DNA of 55,821 bases from Verrucomicrobiaceae bacterium UBA1938 (GCA_002336895.1 DDFC01000039.1:26587-82407), one strand, 5' to 3'. Positions 16,103 through 25,044 are shown, numbered from the stretch's first letter. Program-made: numbers and translations. The notes: generated from the letters alone by a model not told the origin.

Positions 16103-18601
16103 ATGAGCGATTCCGCTGCTTCGCCTGCTGAAATCCCGCCTCCCTCCGAGAGCGTGGATGAGGCAGCCGACATGCACATGGCGGAAGAGGTGGCGGCCTC
16201 TGTCCCGGAGTCAGATTCCTTTGAGGTGGCCCTCCCTGCCCCGCCTATCGCCGCCCCCACCGCTCAGGAAAAGGTCAAGAGCCGCGAGAAAAACGGCCCG
16301 CCCTCCCACCGGGACGACATCGTCATCCCCGACTACACCCTGCTCAAGCGCATCGGCTCCGGCGCCTATGGCGAGGTCTGGCTGGCCCAGAGCGTCACCG
16401 GAGCACTGCGTGCGGTCAAGATCGTCTGGCGCGAGGACTTTGAGCTCACACGCACCTTCCACCGCGAGTTTCAGGGCATCCAGCAGTTTGAGCCCATCTC
16501 CCGCGGCCACCCCTGCCTGGTGCACATCCTGCACGTGGGCTGGAATGAGAAGCGCGGCTTCTACTACTGCGTCATGGAGCTGGCGGACGACGCCGAGGAC
16601 GGCGCGCACATCAGCGATGTAAAGACCTACGTGCCGCGCACGCTGACCACGGACATGAAGCGCCACGGCCGGCTGGATCCCTTCTTCTGCCGGGATGCGG
16701 GCGTGTACCTGGCCGATGCGCTGCACTACATGCACAACCACGGCCTGACGCACCGCGACATCAAGCCCTCCAACATCATCTTCGTGGGCGGCGTGTGCAA
16801 ACTGGCGGACATCGGCCTCGTCGCCGCCTTTGGCGAGCGCACCTTTGTGGGCACCGAGGGCTTTGTCCCCCCCGAAGGCCCCGGCACCCCGCAGGCCGAC
16901 ATCTACAGCCTGGGCAAGGTGCTCTATGAAATGAGCAGCGGCAAAGACCGCATGGAATTCCCCGAGGTGCCGGACAATCTCTCCGACGAGGAGTGGCCTT
17001 TCTGGCTGGACCTCAACCGCGTGATCTGCCAGGCCTGCGAGGCCGATCTGGAGCGCCGCTTTGCCAATGCCTCGGACTTTGCCGAGTCGCTGCAGCATGT
17101 GGGCACCGCCAGGCCGGAGAGTTTTGCGCGCCGCTTCAGCCGCGCCGCCATCATCACCACCTTTTCCTCCTTCCTGCTGGCTGCGGGCCTTGTCATGGGC
17201 AGGCACCAGCGCGACTGGAGCTACCAGATTCCCCTGCCGGAAAAGCCGCAGCCCGTGCTGCCCGCACGCCCCCAGCAGCCCACTCCTGGCAAGCCCTGGG
17301 AAAACTGGCGCAAACAGTGGTTCACCTACAAGCAGGACCGCCACGTGGCCGACCTGCCGCTGGACGGCGTGCTCTTCCGCACCTTCTTGGAGGCCACCAA
17401 CCGTGCCGCCGAATACGAGGTCATCCCCATCACCCTGCCGGATAAAACACCCTTCTTCCCCGCAGTCATCCCGGCGGCGGAGGCAGACGCCTTCTGCGCC
17501 TGGATGACCGCCTCTGACCGCCAGAGCGGCCGGCTGGATCTGGGGCATGAATATTCCTGGCGTGCCGCCAGCATCCCCCACACTGCAGGCACCTCCAAGC
17601 CCAAGCAGGGCCACAGCGCTATCCGCTGCGAGATCGTGACGGTGAAATTTGGCAGCCTCAATATCGCCAGCACACCCGCAGGCGCGGAGATCTTTGATGG
17701 AGAGCGCCTCGTGGGCCGCACTCCGCTGGCACTGCCCAAGGTGCGCGCAGACGCCTTCCGCTACGAGATCATCCTCCCCGGCTACAAGCCCGAACTGGCC
17801 AGCGGCAAGCTCAAGGAAGGGCAGAGCATCAGCTTCAATCTCCGCCTCAAAGCCACCGGCGCGGTCGTCTTTGGCAAGCCCTGGCAGAACAGCCTCGGCA
17901 TCAAGTTTGTGCCGCTTGGCAAGGCCATGCTGGCAAGCATCGAGACACGCCGCAAGGACTTCGTCGAATTTGCCAAGGCCACCAACCAGCCTACGGTGGA
18001 CGGTCGTGTGCTGGACACCGAACCCGACCTGCCTGTAAACCTGGTCAACCGCTCCGAGGCCGAGCAGTTCTGCCGCTGGCTCACCGACCGCGAGCGCGCC
18101 CAGGGCCTGCTGGAGCCCGACCAGGAGTACCGCCTGCCTTCGGACGACGAATGGAGCATGGCCGCCTACCTTTCCCGCGAGATCGGAGACACCCCCGCAG
18201 AGCGCAGCCTCCGTATCGAGGGCATCTACCCTTGGGGCTTCATCTGGCCACCACCCGCCAAATCCGGCAACTTCCTCGACAAAGCAGCCGACAAAACCGG
18301 CCGCCTCGCCATCCCTAAATACGACGACGGCTTTGCAACCCAGGCCCCCGTGGGCTCCTTCCGGGCCGATGGCCGCGGCTTGTTTGACCTCTCAGGCAAC
18401 CTCTGGGAGTGGGTCTCCGACTCCTGGAACACCATGCCAGACCAGGGCGTGCTGCGCGGCGGTGCCTACACCACCGCCGAGCGCCAGGAGCTCCTGGCCT
18501 CCTACCGCCGCCATGCCACCTCCGCCGAGCGCTACCCGGACGCGGGCTTCCGCCTGCTGCTCTGGAACATCGGCCAGATGGCCCGTGAGGATGAAGACTG
18601 A
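16103..18601 (+). CDS. Transmembrane Ser/Thr protein kinase with PEGA and FGE-sulfatase-like C-terminal domains
   Basis: An 832-residue multidomain protein. Residues 1-75 are a disordered acidic/Pro leader. The Hanks-type kinase domain (~78-330) has IGSGAYGEVWLA (P-loop), ALRAVKIVW (Lys106), HRDIKPSN (Asp219) and LADIGL, where the usual DFG is DIG (Asp236). One transmembrane helix (~348-366) follows. Then come a degenerate copy of an FGE-like segment, a PEGA domain (~514-583; LNIASTPAGAEIFDG, GRTPL) and a C-terminal formylglycine-generating-enzyme/SUMF1 fold (~585-832) with DLSGNLWEWVSDSW and RGGAY...GFRLL. The active-site Cys pair of true FGE is not evident, so the domain probably binds a ligand. 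It lies 75 bp downstream of its presumed sigma partner. Confidence 0.9.
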   Translation: MSDSAASPAEIPPPSESVDEAADMHMAEEVAASVPESDSFEVALPAPPIAAPTAQEKVKSREKNGPPSHRDDIVIPDYTLLKRIGSGAYGEVWLAQSVTGALRAVKIVWREDFELTRTFHREFQGIQQFEPISRGHPCLVHILHVGWNEKRGFYYCVMELADDAEDGAHISDVKTYVPRTLTTDMKRHGRLDPFFCRDAGVYLADALHYMHNHGLTHRDIKPSNIIFVGGVCKLADIGLVAAFGERTFVGTEGFVPPEGPGTPQADIYSLGKVLYEMSSGKDRMEFPEVPDNLSDEEWPFWLDLNRVICQACEADLERRFANASDFAESLQHVGTARPESFARRFSRAAIITTFSSFLLAAGLVMGRHQRDWSYQIPLPEKPQPVLPARPQQPTPGKPWENWRKQWFTYKQDRHVADLPLDGVLFRTFLEATNRAAEYEVIPITLPDKTPFFPAVIPAAEADAFCAWMTASDRQSGRLDLGHEYSWRAASIPHTAGTSKPKQGHSAIRCEIVTVKFGSLNIASTPAGAEIFDGERLVGRTPLALPKVRADAFRYEIILPGYKPELASGKLKEGQSISFNLRLKATGAVVFGKPWQNSLGIKFVPLGKAMLASIETRRKDFVEFAKATNQPTVDGRVLDTEPDLPVNLVNRSEAEQFCRWLTDRERAQGLLEPDQEYRLPSDDEWSMAAYLSREIGDTPAERSLRIEGIYPWGFIWPPPAKSGNFLDKAADKTGRLAIPKYDDGFATQAPVGSFRADGRGLFDLSGNLWEWVSDSWNTMPDQGVLRGGAYTTAERQELLASYRRHATSAERYPDAGFRLLLWNIGQMAREDED

Positions 18602-18670
18602 TGCCGCAACTTTTGCGGGAATAAGCAATCTTTGCCCTGGCTCTCACGTATCAGCAGCAACCCAACGCCC

Positions 18671-19264
18671 ATGAAACTTCGTATCGCTCTCCTCACCGCC
18701 CTCGCCGCCGCCTTCTGCATCGCCCAGGCCGAGGACAAACCTGCCGCCGACTCCAAAGCCATGTCCAAACCCGAAATCGTGAAATCCGAAGATGACTGGA
18801 AAAAGCTGCTCACCCCCGAGCAGTTCCAGGTGACCCGCATGCGCGGCACCGAGCGCCCCAATGGCGCCATCTACCACGAGTTTGAGGCCCAGGGAGAAGG
18901 CACCTACTACTGCGTGTGCTGCGGTGCGGAGCTCTTCACCTCCAAGGAGAAATTCCACTCCGGCTGCGGCTGGCCCTCCTTTTACGACAGCTCCAAGGCC
19001 AAAGGCGTGCTGGAAAAGCCCGACAACAGCCACGGCATGCGCCGCATCGAAACCGTCTGCAAGCGCTGCGACGCCCACCTCGGCCACGTGTTTGAAGGCG
19101 AAGGCTTCAAGACCCCCACGGACCGCCGCTTCTGCATCAATGGCATCGCCCTGAAATTCGTCCCCAAAGGCGGCGAAGCCCCCAAGCTCCTCGATGTCAG
19201 CTCCGCCGCCGTTCAGGAAAAGAAAGGCGAAGTCGCCAAAGAAGGCGGCGTGGAGAAGAAGTAA
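18671..19264 (+). CDS. msrB: Peptide-methionine (R)-S-oxide reductase MsrB, exported form
   Basis: A 197-residue MsrB with a signal peptide (MKLRIALLTALAAAFCIAQA), indicating repair of oxidised methionines in the periplasm. The domain shows WKKLLTPEQFQVTR, zinc ligands Cys81/Cys84 and Cys130/Cys133 (CVCC, CKRC), the substrate segment SGCGWPSF and HLGHVFEGEG, and catalytic Cys155 in RRFCINGIALKF. The last ~30 residues are a charged Lys/Glu-rich tail beyond the usual domain. The start is set by the signal peptide; the longer frame has no leader. It is transcribed in the same direction as the kinase, 69 bp downstream, and ends before a REP-like element and a strong hairpin. Confidence 0.95.
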   Translation: MKLRIALLTALAAAFCIAQAEDKPAADSKAMSKPEIVKSEDDWKKLLTPEQFQVTRMRGTERPNGAIYHEFEAQGEGTYYCVCCGAELFTSKEKFHSGCGWPSFYDSSKAKGVLEKPDNSHGMRRIETVCKRCDAHLGHVFEGEGFKTPTDRRFCINGIALKFVPKGGEAPKLLDVSSAAVQEKKGEVAKEGGVEKK

Positions 19265-19266
19265 AA

Positions 19267-19352
19267 GTGATGCGGGCATTGCCTCGCTTTGCTCGCCCTG
19301 CGGGCAGCCTTCGGCTGGCTATCTTCGCTGCGCTTCGGTTCATGCCCGCAAC
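19267..19352. repeat. Composite hairpin, REP family A-like ends
   Basis: Opens GTGATGCGGGCAT and closes ATGCCCGCAAC, the arms of REP family A, but separated by about 60 bp containing internal palindromic motifs (CCCTGCGGGCAGCCTTCGG). It starts two bases after the msrB stop codon. Confidence 0.65.
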
Positions 19353-19374
19353 TTCAGCTCTCGAGTACAGAATA

Positions 19375-19401
19375 GAACGCCCATCGCACAGATGGGCGTT
19401 C
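19375..19401. terminator. Bidirectional intrinsic terminator between msrB and the DUF5069 gene
   Basis: Perfect 11-bp stem GAACGCCCATC/GATGGGCGTTC with loop GCACA, followed by ATCATTTTA on the plus strand and preceded by an A-rich TACAGAATA. It sits between two convergent genes, 13 bp from the stop of the minus-strand gene. Confidence 0.85.
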
Positions 19402-19413
19402 ATCATTTTAGCC

Positions 19414-19944
19414 TCACATCTTCCCCGTCTTCACATACTCGATAATCTTGCGGTCATCGTCCCCGGCAGCCCAGGCCACGCGTAGAAAGTCGGCGGGGTG
19501 CAGCTTGTGCTGGGTAAAGAACATGCGGTCGCCGCCGCAGCCGTACATGGTGTCCGGGTCCATCTCTCCGTGCAGCTTGGCGCGTGCCTTCACGATCAGG
19601 CGCGGCAGCCAGGGGATGCCATCCACTGCGGCAGGCTTGGGCGGCAGTTCGCTAGGCGGCACGATCTTGCCGGTGCGCTGGCTCTTCTGCACCACGCGGA
19701 AGTAATCCCGGCGCACGGCCGCCACCAGCAAGCTGGTCTCCAGCGTGGGCCCATCGGCGCCGTAGCGGCAGTGGTCGTCCACAAAGTCAAAAAACTCCTG
19801 CTCCGTGTAGCCGATGCTGGCCAGAAAGGCCTTGTCCGCAGCCGTGTACCAGCCCGCCGCGCGGGTGTCGCCGCCACGGTGGAGCTTGGCGCAGCGTTCA
19901 AAGAGTTCGCGGAAGGTCGTGTCCCAGGTTTGGTCGTTCATCAT
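19414..19944 (-). CDS. DUF5069-type hypothetical protein
   Basis: A 176-residue soluble protein resembling DUF5069 proteins of Verrucomicrobia, with the typical PWLPRLIVKARAKLHGEM and a nearby MYGCGGDRMFF. The C-terminal helix ADFLRVAWAAGDDDRKIIEYV also fits. The N-terminal half (TFRELFERCAKLH, YTEQEFFDFVDDHCRYG) is helical and rich in aromatic and acidic residues. No enzymatic motif is recognised and the function is unknown. Two consecutive ATG codons start the frame (19944 and 19941). It converges on msrB with a shared terminator. Confidence 0.75.
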   Translation of the reverse strand: MMNDQTWDTTFRELFERCAKLHRGGDTRAAGWYTAADKAFLASIGYTEQEFFDFVDDHCRYGADGPTLETSLLVAAVRRDYFRVVQKSQRTGKIVPPSELPPKPAAVDGIPWLPRLIVKARAKLHGEMDPDTMYGCGGDRMFFTQHKLHPADFLRVAWAAGDDDRKIIEYVKTGKM

Positions 19945-20025
19945 GATCTTCTACGGTTAACGACGGCTATTTGAGCGTCAAATATTCGCGCAACCATTCC
20001 ACCCCTCCGGTGGTTTACATCGTTC

Positions 20026-20715
20026 ATGACCCTCGCTAGCATGGCGGTCACACTGCCAGCCTACCTCATGCCCGAACCGGAACGGAACGCTCCTCACCAC
20101 CCGCCGCAGGCTGCTGCCGGCGGCGCCGAGGATTCTGCCGACCAGGAAAGCGTACGCCTCATGCTCCGCGTGAAGGAGGGAGACGTGCAGGCCTTTGAGC
20201 GCCTCGTGGAGCTGCACCAGAACGCCGTCGTGGGCACCTGCGCCCGCATGCTCAACAACATCGACGACGCACACGACATCGCCCAGCAGGTCTTTCTCCG
20301 CGTCTGGCGCAGCGCGCCGCGCTATGAGGCCACCGCCAAGTTCACCACCTGGCTCTTCACCATCACCCGCAACCTCGTCTTCAACGAAACCCGCCGCCGC
20401 TCCCGCCGCAAGGAGGTCAGCATGGAGCAGGAAAACGAGGACGATCCACCCAGGCACTTTGTGGACCACAGCGCGCCTGGGGCCGACCACCTCACCCAGC
20501 AGGCGGAGCTGGAGCAGGCGCTGGACAAAGCCATTGCTGCGCTGCCGGAAAAGCAGCGCATCGCCGTCATCATGCGCCGCCATCAGGACCTGCCGTATGA
20601 GGACATCTGCAGCGTATTGAAGATGTCTCTGCCTGCCGTCAAGAGCCTGCTCTTCCGAGCGCGCACGGAGCTGAGAAAGCACCTCGCGGCGTATTTGGGA
20701 GAAGACGTGGAATAA
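20026..20715 (+). CDS. ECF-type RNA polymerase sigma factor
   Basis: A 229-residue extracytoplasmic-function sigma factor. Region 2 shows VKEGDVQAFERLVELHQNAV, DAHDIAQQVFLRVWRSAPRY (2.2) and FTTWLFTITRNLVFNETRRRSRR (2.3/2.4). Region 4 shows ALPEKQRIAVIMRRHQDLPYEDICSVL and MSLPAVKSLLFRARTELRKHL, the HTH. The first ~40 residues are low-complexity; an ATG at 20068 (MPEPERNAP) would give a more typical length. No anti-sigma gene follows; instead a hairpin and an S23-like gene come next, so its control is unclear. Confidence 0.93.
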   Translation: MTLASMAVTLPAYLMPEPERNAPHHPPQAAAGGAEDSADQESVRLMLRVKEGDVQAFERLVELHQNAVVGTCARMLNNIDDAHDIAQQVFLRVWRSAPRYEATAKFTTWLFTITRNLVFNETRRRSRRKEVSMEQENEDDPPRHFVDHSAPGADHLTQQAELEQALDKAIAALPEKQRIAVIMRRHQDLPYEDICSVLKMSLPAVKSLLFRARTELRKHLAAYLGEDVE

Positions 20716-20728
20716 GATTCCACCTCAA

Positions 20729-20825
20729 AAATCAGCAATCGATGGCTCGACAATCGTCAATCGCGCGTGCCCACGATGCGCTTCCCCGGAATATTGACGA
20801 TTGTCGAACAATCGATTTTTGATTT
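20729..20825. repeat. Twin hairpin, family D copy 1 (upstream of the four-helix-bundle gene)
   Basis: Inverted arms at 20738-20761 and 20793-20816 (24 bp, about three mismatches) around a 31-bp loop, followed by TTTTTGATTTT, so it could terminate the sigma gene. The 34 bases 20729-20762 are identical to 21250-21283. Confidence 0.85.
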
Positions 20826-20864
20826 TAGAAGTCCATGCTCAATCCACTCCACATACACACCTCC

Positions 20865-21236
20865 ATGAGAGCACAAGCCAATATCATCGAAGACCGCCTT
20901 ATCGATTTTGCCGTCCGCATCATCACCCTCGTCGAAGCACTTCCGGATACAAAAGCAGGCAGGCACATCTCAGGACAGTTGCTGCGCTCCGGCACCTCCC
21001 CCGCTCCCAACTATGGCGAGGCTCAGAGCGCAGAATCCCGCGCTGACTTCCTCCACAAAATGAAAATCTGCCTCAAGGAACTTCGCGAAACTCTCATCTG
21101 GCTCAAGATCATCGAGCGCAAACCACTTTGCTCCAAGAAACGTCTCGTCCCCATTCTCACCGAATGCGACGAACTCATCAGCATCTTCGTCAAAAGCGTT
21201 CAGACCGCCGAACGCAACAAAGGCTCCGCCATCTGA
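20865..21236 (+). CDS. Four-helix-bundle protein, S23/23S-rRNA-IVS family
   Basis: A 123-residue all-helical protein beginning MRAQANIIEDRLIDFAVRI, the characteristic opening of S23-type four-helix-bundle proteins, with the conserved RSGTSPAPNYGEAQSAESRADF and LKELRETLIWLKII segments. An ATG at 20835 would add ten residues. Family members were first found inside intervening sequences of 23S rRNA genes; their function is unknown, and related Avd proteins serve diversity-generating retroelements. No reverse transcriptase or rRNA is nearby. The gene is bracketed by two hairpins sharing 34 identical bases, suggesting it arrived or spreads as a cassette. Confidence 0.85.
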   Translation: MRAQANIIEDRLIDFAVRIITLVEALPDTKAGRHISGQLLRSGTSPAPNYGEAQSAESRADFLHKMKICLKELRETLIWLKIIERKPLCSKKRLVPILTECDELISIFVKSVQTAERNKGSAI

Positions 21237-21249
21237 AGCCATACTTCTC

Positions 21250-21326
21250 AAATCAGCAATCGATGGCTCGACAATCGTCAATCCCGACCTGGGAGCCATT
21301 GACGACTGCCGAGCCATCGTTTTTTG
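21250..21326. repeat. Twin hairpin, family D copy 2 (downstream of the four-helix-bundle gene)
   Basis: Arms at 21262-21282 and 21298-21318 (21 bp, two mismatches), followed by TTTTTT. Bases 21250-21283 repeat 20729-20762 exactly, in the same orientation. The hairpin begins 14 bp after the stop codon and could act as an intrinsic terminator. Confidence 0.85.
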
Positions 21327-21373
21327 CTTCTTGAAGTTCCCCCCTGCCTCGGGCGTATTCTCCGCCCCACCGC

Positions 21374-24300
21374 ATGAAACTCTTCCTGCTCGCCCTTTTC
21401 GCGCCTGCGATTCTCCTTGCCGCGCCGAAGCCGCTCTTCCAGTCCAAGCTCATCTCCAATGCCACGCCCGGGCACAGCGTGGACATCGACGTCTCGCTGG
21501 AATGGGCCAAGGAGATGTATCTCGTGGTCACCGATGGCGGCAATGGCTACAGCGCCGACTGGGCGGACTGGGCCGAGCCACGCCTCATCTTGGCAGACGG
21601 CAGCGAGAAAAAGCTGACTGAGGTGGAATGGAAAGCCGCGCAGAGCGGCTGGGGCAACGTGCGCGTGAATGCCAGCGCTGGCGGCACCGAGCTGCGCAGC
21701 GCAGGCAAGGCCATCGACTACGGCATCGGCACGCATGCGAACAGCGTCATCGCCTTCAACCTCCCCGCTGGAGCCAAACGCTTCAAGGCACGCGGCGCGC
21801 TGGATGAAGGCGGCACCAAGCAGGGCGGCGACAGCGTGGAGTTTCGCGTTTACACGGAAAACCCCGGCCCGATCGTCGCCACCGACAACGCTTCTCACGA
21901 TCCTGAAACCGCCGTCGATTCCCTCGATGTGCATCCCGAACTGAAGGTGCAGCTCTTTGCCAGCGAGCCCATGATGGCCAGCCCCTCCAGCATCGACATC
22001 GATGCACGCGGCCGCGTGTGGGTCTGCGAAGTGGTGAACTACCGCAAGCACCTCGGCGAGCGCGCCGAAGGCGACCGCATCCTCATCCTGGAAGACACGG
22101 ATGGCGATGCCAAGGCGGACAAGTCCACCGTCTTCCACCAGGGCCATGATGTGGACAGCGCCCACGGCATCTGCGTGCTCGGCAACAAAGCGCTCATCTC
22201 CTGCGGCGACGACGTCTTCTGGCTCATCGACGACAACGGCGACGACAAGGCAGACCGCAAAGAACTCATGTTCACCCACATCGGCGGCGCGCAGCATGAC
22301 CACGGCATCCACGCCTTCCACTTCGGTCCCGATGGCCGCCTCTACTTCAACTTTGGCAACGCCGGCAAACAGCTCTGCGACAAGGAAGGCAAACTCATCA
22401 CCGACATCCACGGCATCAAATGCACCAACCAGAACAACCGCCCCTACCAGCAGGGCATGGTCTTCCGCTGTGAACTCGATGGCAGCAACGTCGAAGTCCT
22501 CGCCTGGAACTTCCGCAACAACTGGGAAATCGCCGTAGATAGCTACGGCACCATGTGGCAGTCCGACAATGACGACGACGGCAACAAAGGCGTGCGCATC
22601 AACTACGTCATGGAGTTCGGCAACTACGGCTACTCCGATGAAATGACCGGCGCTGGATGGCAGACGCCACGCATCGGCTGGGAGAGCGAGATCCCCCTGC
22701 GCCACTGGCATCAAAATGACCCCGGCGTCATCCCCAACCTGCTGCAAACCGGCGCGGGCAGCCCCACCGGCATGCAAGTCTACGAAGGTGATCTGCTCCC
22801 CAGTATCTTCCACGGCCAGCCCATCCACTGCGATGCCGGCCCGAATGTGGTGCGTGCCTACATCACCCAGCCCGACGGCGCGGGGTACAAGGCCGAGATC
22901 GTCAACATCCTCGAAGGCACCAAAGACAAATGGTTCCGCCCCAGCGACGTGGCCGTGGCTCCTGATGGCTCGTTGATCGTGGCAGATTGGTACGATCCCG
23001 GTGTCGGCGGGCATGGGATGGGAGACACGACGCGGGGGAGGTTGTTTCGCGTTACCGTGCCGGGTTCAGAGATATACAACCTGCGGAAGAAGATCGTATC
23101 GATACAGGGTTATGCCAAAGTTGATCAATTGTGCAGCTACTATGGGCTGCTTAGTCCAAACGAGGATTCGCGTTACATTGCTTGGCAGCAAATCATGGCC
23201 TCTCAAAGCAACCCCGACTTGAAGGAAAAGCTTGGCAGCAAGTTGGAGGGAATATTCGAGAATAAGAGTGCAATGCCGCAGCACCGCGCACGCGCCCTGT
23301 GGATGCTTGCCAGCCTGTCAGCCGGCGAAAGCGCCGGAGGACCGGCGCACTCCAAAACGCTGCCGCAAAGCTCGCAAGCCCCCGAGAACGCGAAGCGTCC
23401 TGGAGTGCTCCAGCCCTCTGGAGCTTTCGAACGTCTCCTGACCTCCGCCCTCACCGACACCGATCCCAACCTCCGCATCACCGCCATCCGCGCTGCCCGC
23501 CAGCTCTGGCAGCAGAAGCAGCCAGAGAAGCTGCGGGAGGTCATTGCGAAGGTCGTTGCAGACAAAGACTCCGCCGTGCGTCGCGAAGCGGCCATTGCTC
23601 TGCGGTTTGATGGCAGCGCGGATGCACATACCCTTTGGTCGCAAATTGCCTCCAATTCCATAAAACAAGACCGTTGGATTGTAGAAGCACTGGGGCTGAG
23701 CAATGAAGGTCTTGAAGAGTCGAGACTAGCCCTGATTGGTGATGCAGGAAAAACAGAAGACGATGAAATTTCCGCCGAACTCATCTTACGGCGTCGCGAT
23801 CGTCATATTCCAGGCTTCATTGCAGAACAGTTAGTGAGCAGCACCGATTCTCAATCCCAGCATTTTCGAAAACAACCGCTCCGCTGTCTCCGAGCCCTCC
23901 AGCTTCTCTCTTACAAGCACCCGAAAGAAGTCTCCGCCGCCGCGCTCACCATCTTCCTCAAAGCCGACGCAGACACCGCCCTCGCCGCCACGGCACTTCT
24001 CGACCGCAACACCATCGCCTCCAATCCCGAGGCCAAAGCCCGTCTCGACTCCCTGCTCAAGCCCGTCATCGGCAAACCCGAGTTCATCTCCCTCGTCGAG
24101 CGTCTGAACCTCACCGGCTTTGAGAAGGAGCTGCTAGACTACATCGTCGCCAATCCGAATGCACCAGAGTCGGTGAATGCGGCGCGCCTCATCGCCATGA
24201 ATCGCGATGGCGCGCTGCGTTTCCTCAAGACCGCCGATCCTGCGGCAGCAAAGACTCTCGTCACCGCCCTGGGACGCGTGAGCGACCGTGCCTCCGTGGC

Positions 24301-24982
24301 CGTGCTGAACCAGGCCTTCTGGCAGGAGAAAGACCTGAGCGTACGCCATGCCATCATCGACTCCCTCGCTCTCAGCGGCGAAGGCGGGCGCAACATCCTG
24401 CGCTGGCACAGCGAAGGCAAACTGCCCCCCGACTTCAAAGACCAGGCCGCGCTGGCGCTCAGCCGCAGCACCGATGCCGGATTGCGCAGCGAGGCCGCCA
24501 CAGCTCTGCCACTCCCTGCCGCGCAGGGTTTGGATAACTTCCCCAAACTCCCCGAACTCGTGAAGCTCAAAGGCGATGCAGCCAAGGGCCCGCAGATGTT
24601 CATGCAGGCCGGGTGCATCGCCTGCCACCGCGTCAAAGGCCAGTACATCGACTTCGGCCCCGACCTCTCCTTGATCGGAGCCAAGCTCTCTGCCGAAGGC
24701 CTCTTCACCGCCATCCTCTACCCCAGCGCCGCCATCGAGCACAGCTTCGTCGGCCGCCAGATCACAATGAAGGAAGGCTACGTCATCACCGGCTATCCCA
24801 TCAGCGAAACCGACACCGAGCTGACCCTGCGCATCGCCGGCGGAGCCTCCACCCCCGTGAAGAAATCCAGCATCGCCAAGAGCGAAGAGCTCAAGCAGTC
24901 CCTCATGCCCCCCGGCCTTGCTGGAGCCATCGGCCCCCAGGGGCTCGCGGACCTCGTCGCGTGGCTGCAGACGCTGAAGTAG
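21374..24982 (+). CDS. PVC-type NPCBM / propeller / HEAT / cytochrome c protein
   Basis: A 1202-residue exported protein. Signal peptide MKLFLLALFAPAILLAA; NPCBM sugar-binding-like domain (~20-175; IDYGIGTHANSVIAFNLPAGAKRF); a six-bladed glucose-dehydrogenase-like propeller (~185-570; LFASEPMMASPSSIDIDARGRVW, NYGYSDE, ADWYDPGVGGHGMGDT); HEAT-like repeats (~600-1040); then a c-type cytochrome with CIACH (Cys1081, Cys1084, His1085) and a C-terminal heme-binding module. This architecture is a hallmark of Planctomycetes and Verrucomicrobia and is thought to oxidise sugars at the cell envelope. Residues ~649-686 are encoded by an inserted palindromic repeat read in frame. Codon use around 23060-23290 and 23640-23870 is noticeably less GC-rich. 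Confidence 0.93.
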   Translation: MKLFLLALFAPAILLAAPKPLFQSKLISNATPGHSVDIDVSLEWAKEMYLVVTDGGNGYSADWADWAEPRLILADGSEKKLTEVEWKAAQSGWGNVRVNASAGGTELRSAGKAIDYGIGTHANSVIAFNLPAGAKRFKARGALDEGGTKQGGDSVEFRVYTENPGPIVATDNASHDPETAVDSLDVHPELKVQLFASEPMMASPSSIDIDARGRVWVCEVVNYRKHLGERAEGDRILILEDTDGDAKADKSTVFHQGHDVDSAHGICVLGNKALISCGDDVFWLIDDNGDDKADRKELMFTHIGGAQHDHGIHAFHFGPDGRLYFNFGNAGKQLCDKEGKLITDIHGIKCTNQNNRPYQQGMVFRCELDGSNVEVLAWNFRNNWEIAVDSYGTMWQSDNDDDGNKGVRINYVMEFGNYGYSDEMTGAGWQTPRIGWESEIPLRHWHQNDPGVIPNLLQTGAGSPTGMQVYEGDLLPSIFHGQPIHCDAGPNVVRAYITQPDGAGYKAEIVNILEGTKDKWFRPSDVAVAPDGSLIVADWYDPGVGGHGMGDTTRGRLFRVTVPGSEIYNLRKKIVSIQGYAKVDQLCSYYGLLSPNEDSRYIAWQQIMASQSNPDLKEKLGSKLEGIFENKSAMPQHRARALWMLASLSAGESAGGPAHSKTLPQSSQAPENAKRPGVLQPSGAFERLLTSALTDTDPNLRITAIRAARQLWQQKQPEKLREVIAKVVADKDSAVRREAAIALRFDGSADAHTLWSQIASNSIKQDRWIVEALGLSNEGLEESRLALIGDAGKTEDDEISAELILRRRDRHIPGFIAEQLVSSTDSQSQHFRKQPLRCLRALQLLSYKHPKEVSAAALTIFLKADADTALAATALLDRNTIASNPEAKARLDSLLKPVIGKPEFISLVERLNLTGFEKELLDYIVANPNAPESVNAARLIAMNRDGALRFLKTADPAAAKTLVTALGRVSDRASVAVLNQAFWQEKDLSVRHAIIDSLALSGEGGRNILRWHSEGKLPPDFKDQAALALSRSTDAGLRSEAATALPLPAAQGLDNFPKLPELVKLKGDAAKGPQMFMQAGCIACHRVKGQYIDFGPDLSLIGAKLSAEGLFTAILYPSAAIEHSFVGRQITMKEGYVITGYPISETDTELTLRIAGGASTPVKKSSIAKSEELKQSLMPPGLAGAIGPQGLADLVAWLQTLK
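23321..23433. repeat. REP-like inverted pair, family C, inserted in frame within a gene
   Basis: Two hairpins: GCCGGCGAAAGCGCCGGAGG then CGGCGCACTCCAAAACGC, and GCGTCCTGGAGTGCTCCAGC then CTCTGGAGCTTTCG. Reverse-complemented, both match the intergenic pair at 27162-27260. It is 113 bp long, contains no stop in the frame used, and adds about 38 residues rich in Gly, Ala, Ser and Pro to the cytochrome protein. Confidence 0.88.
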
Positions 24983-25044
24983 TCGGCAAAGAGGTCTCCT
25001 GAGCGCTGAAACTTTCCCCCTCCCCCGCCGTTTCAGCCGCAACC

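Noticed and set aside
20865..21236. Avd of a diversity-generating retroelement
   Set aside because: No reverse transcriptase, template repeat or variable repeat was found in the window.
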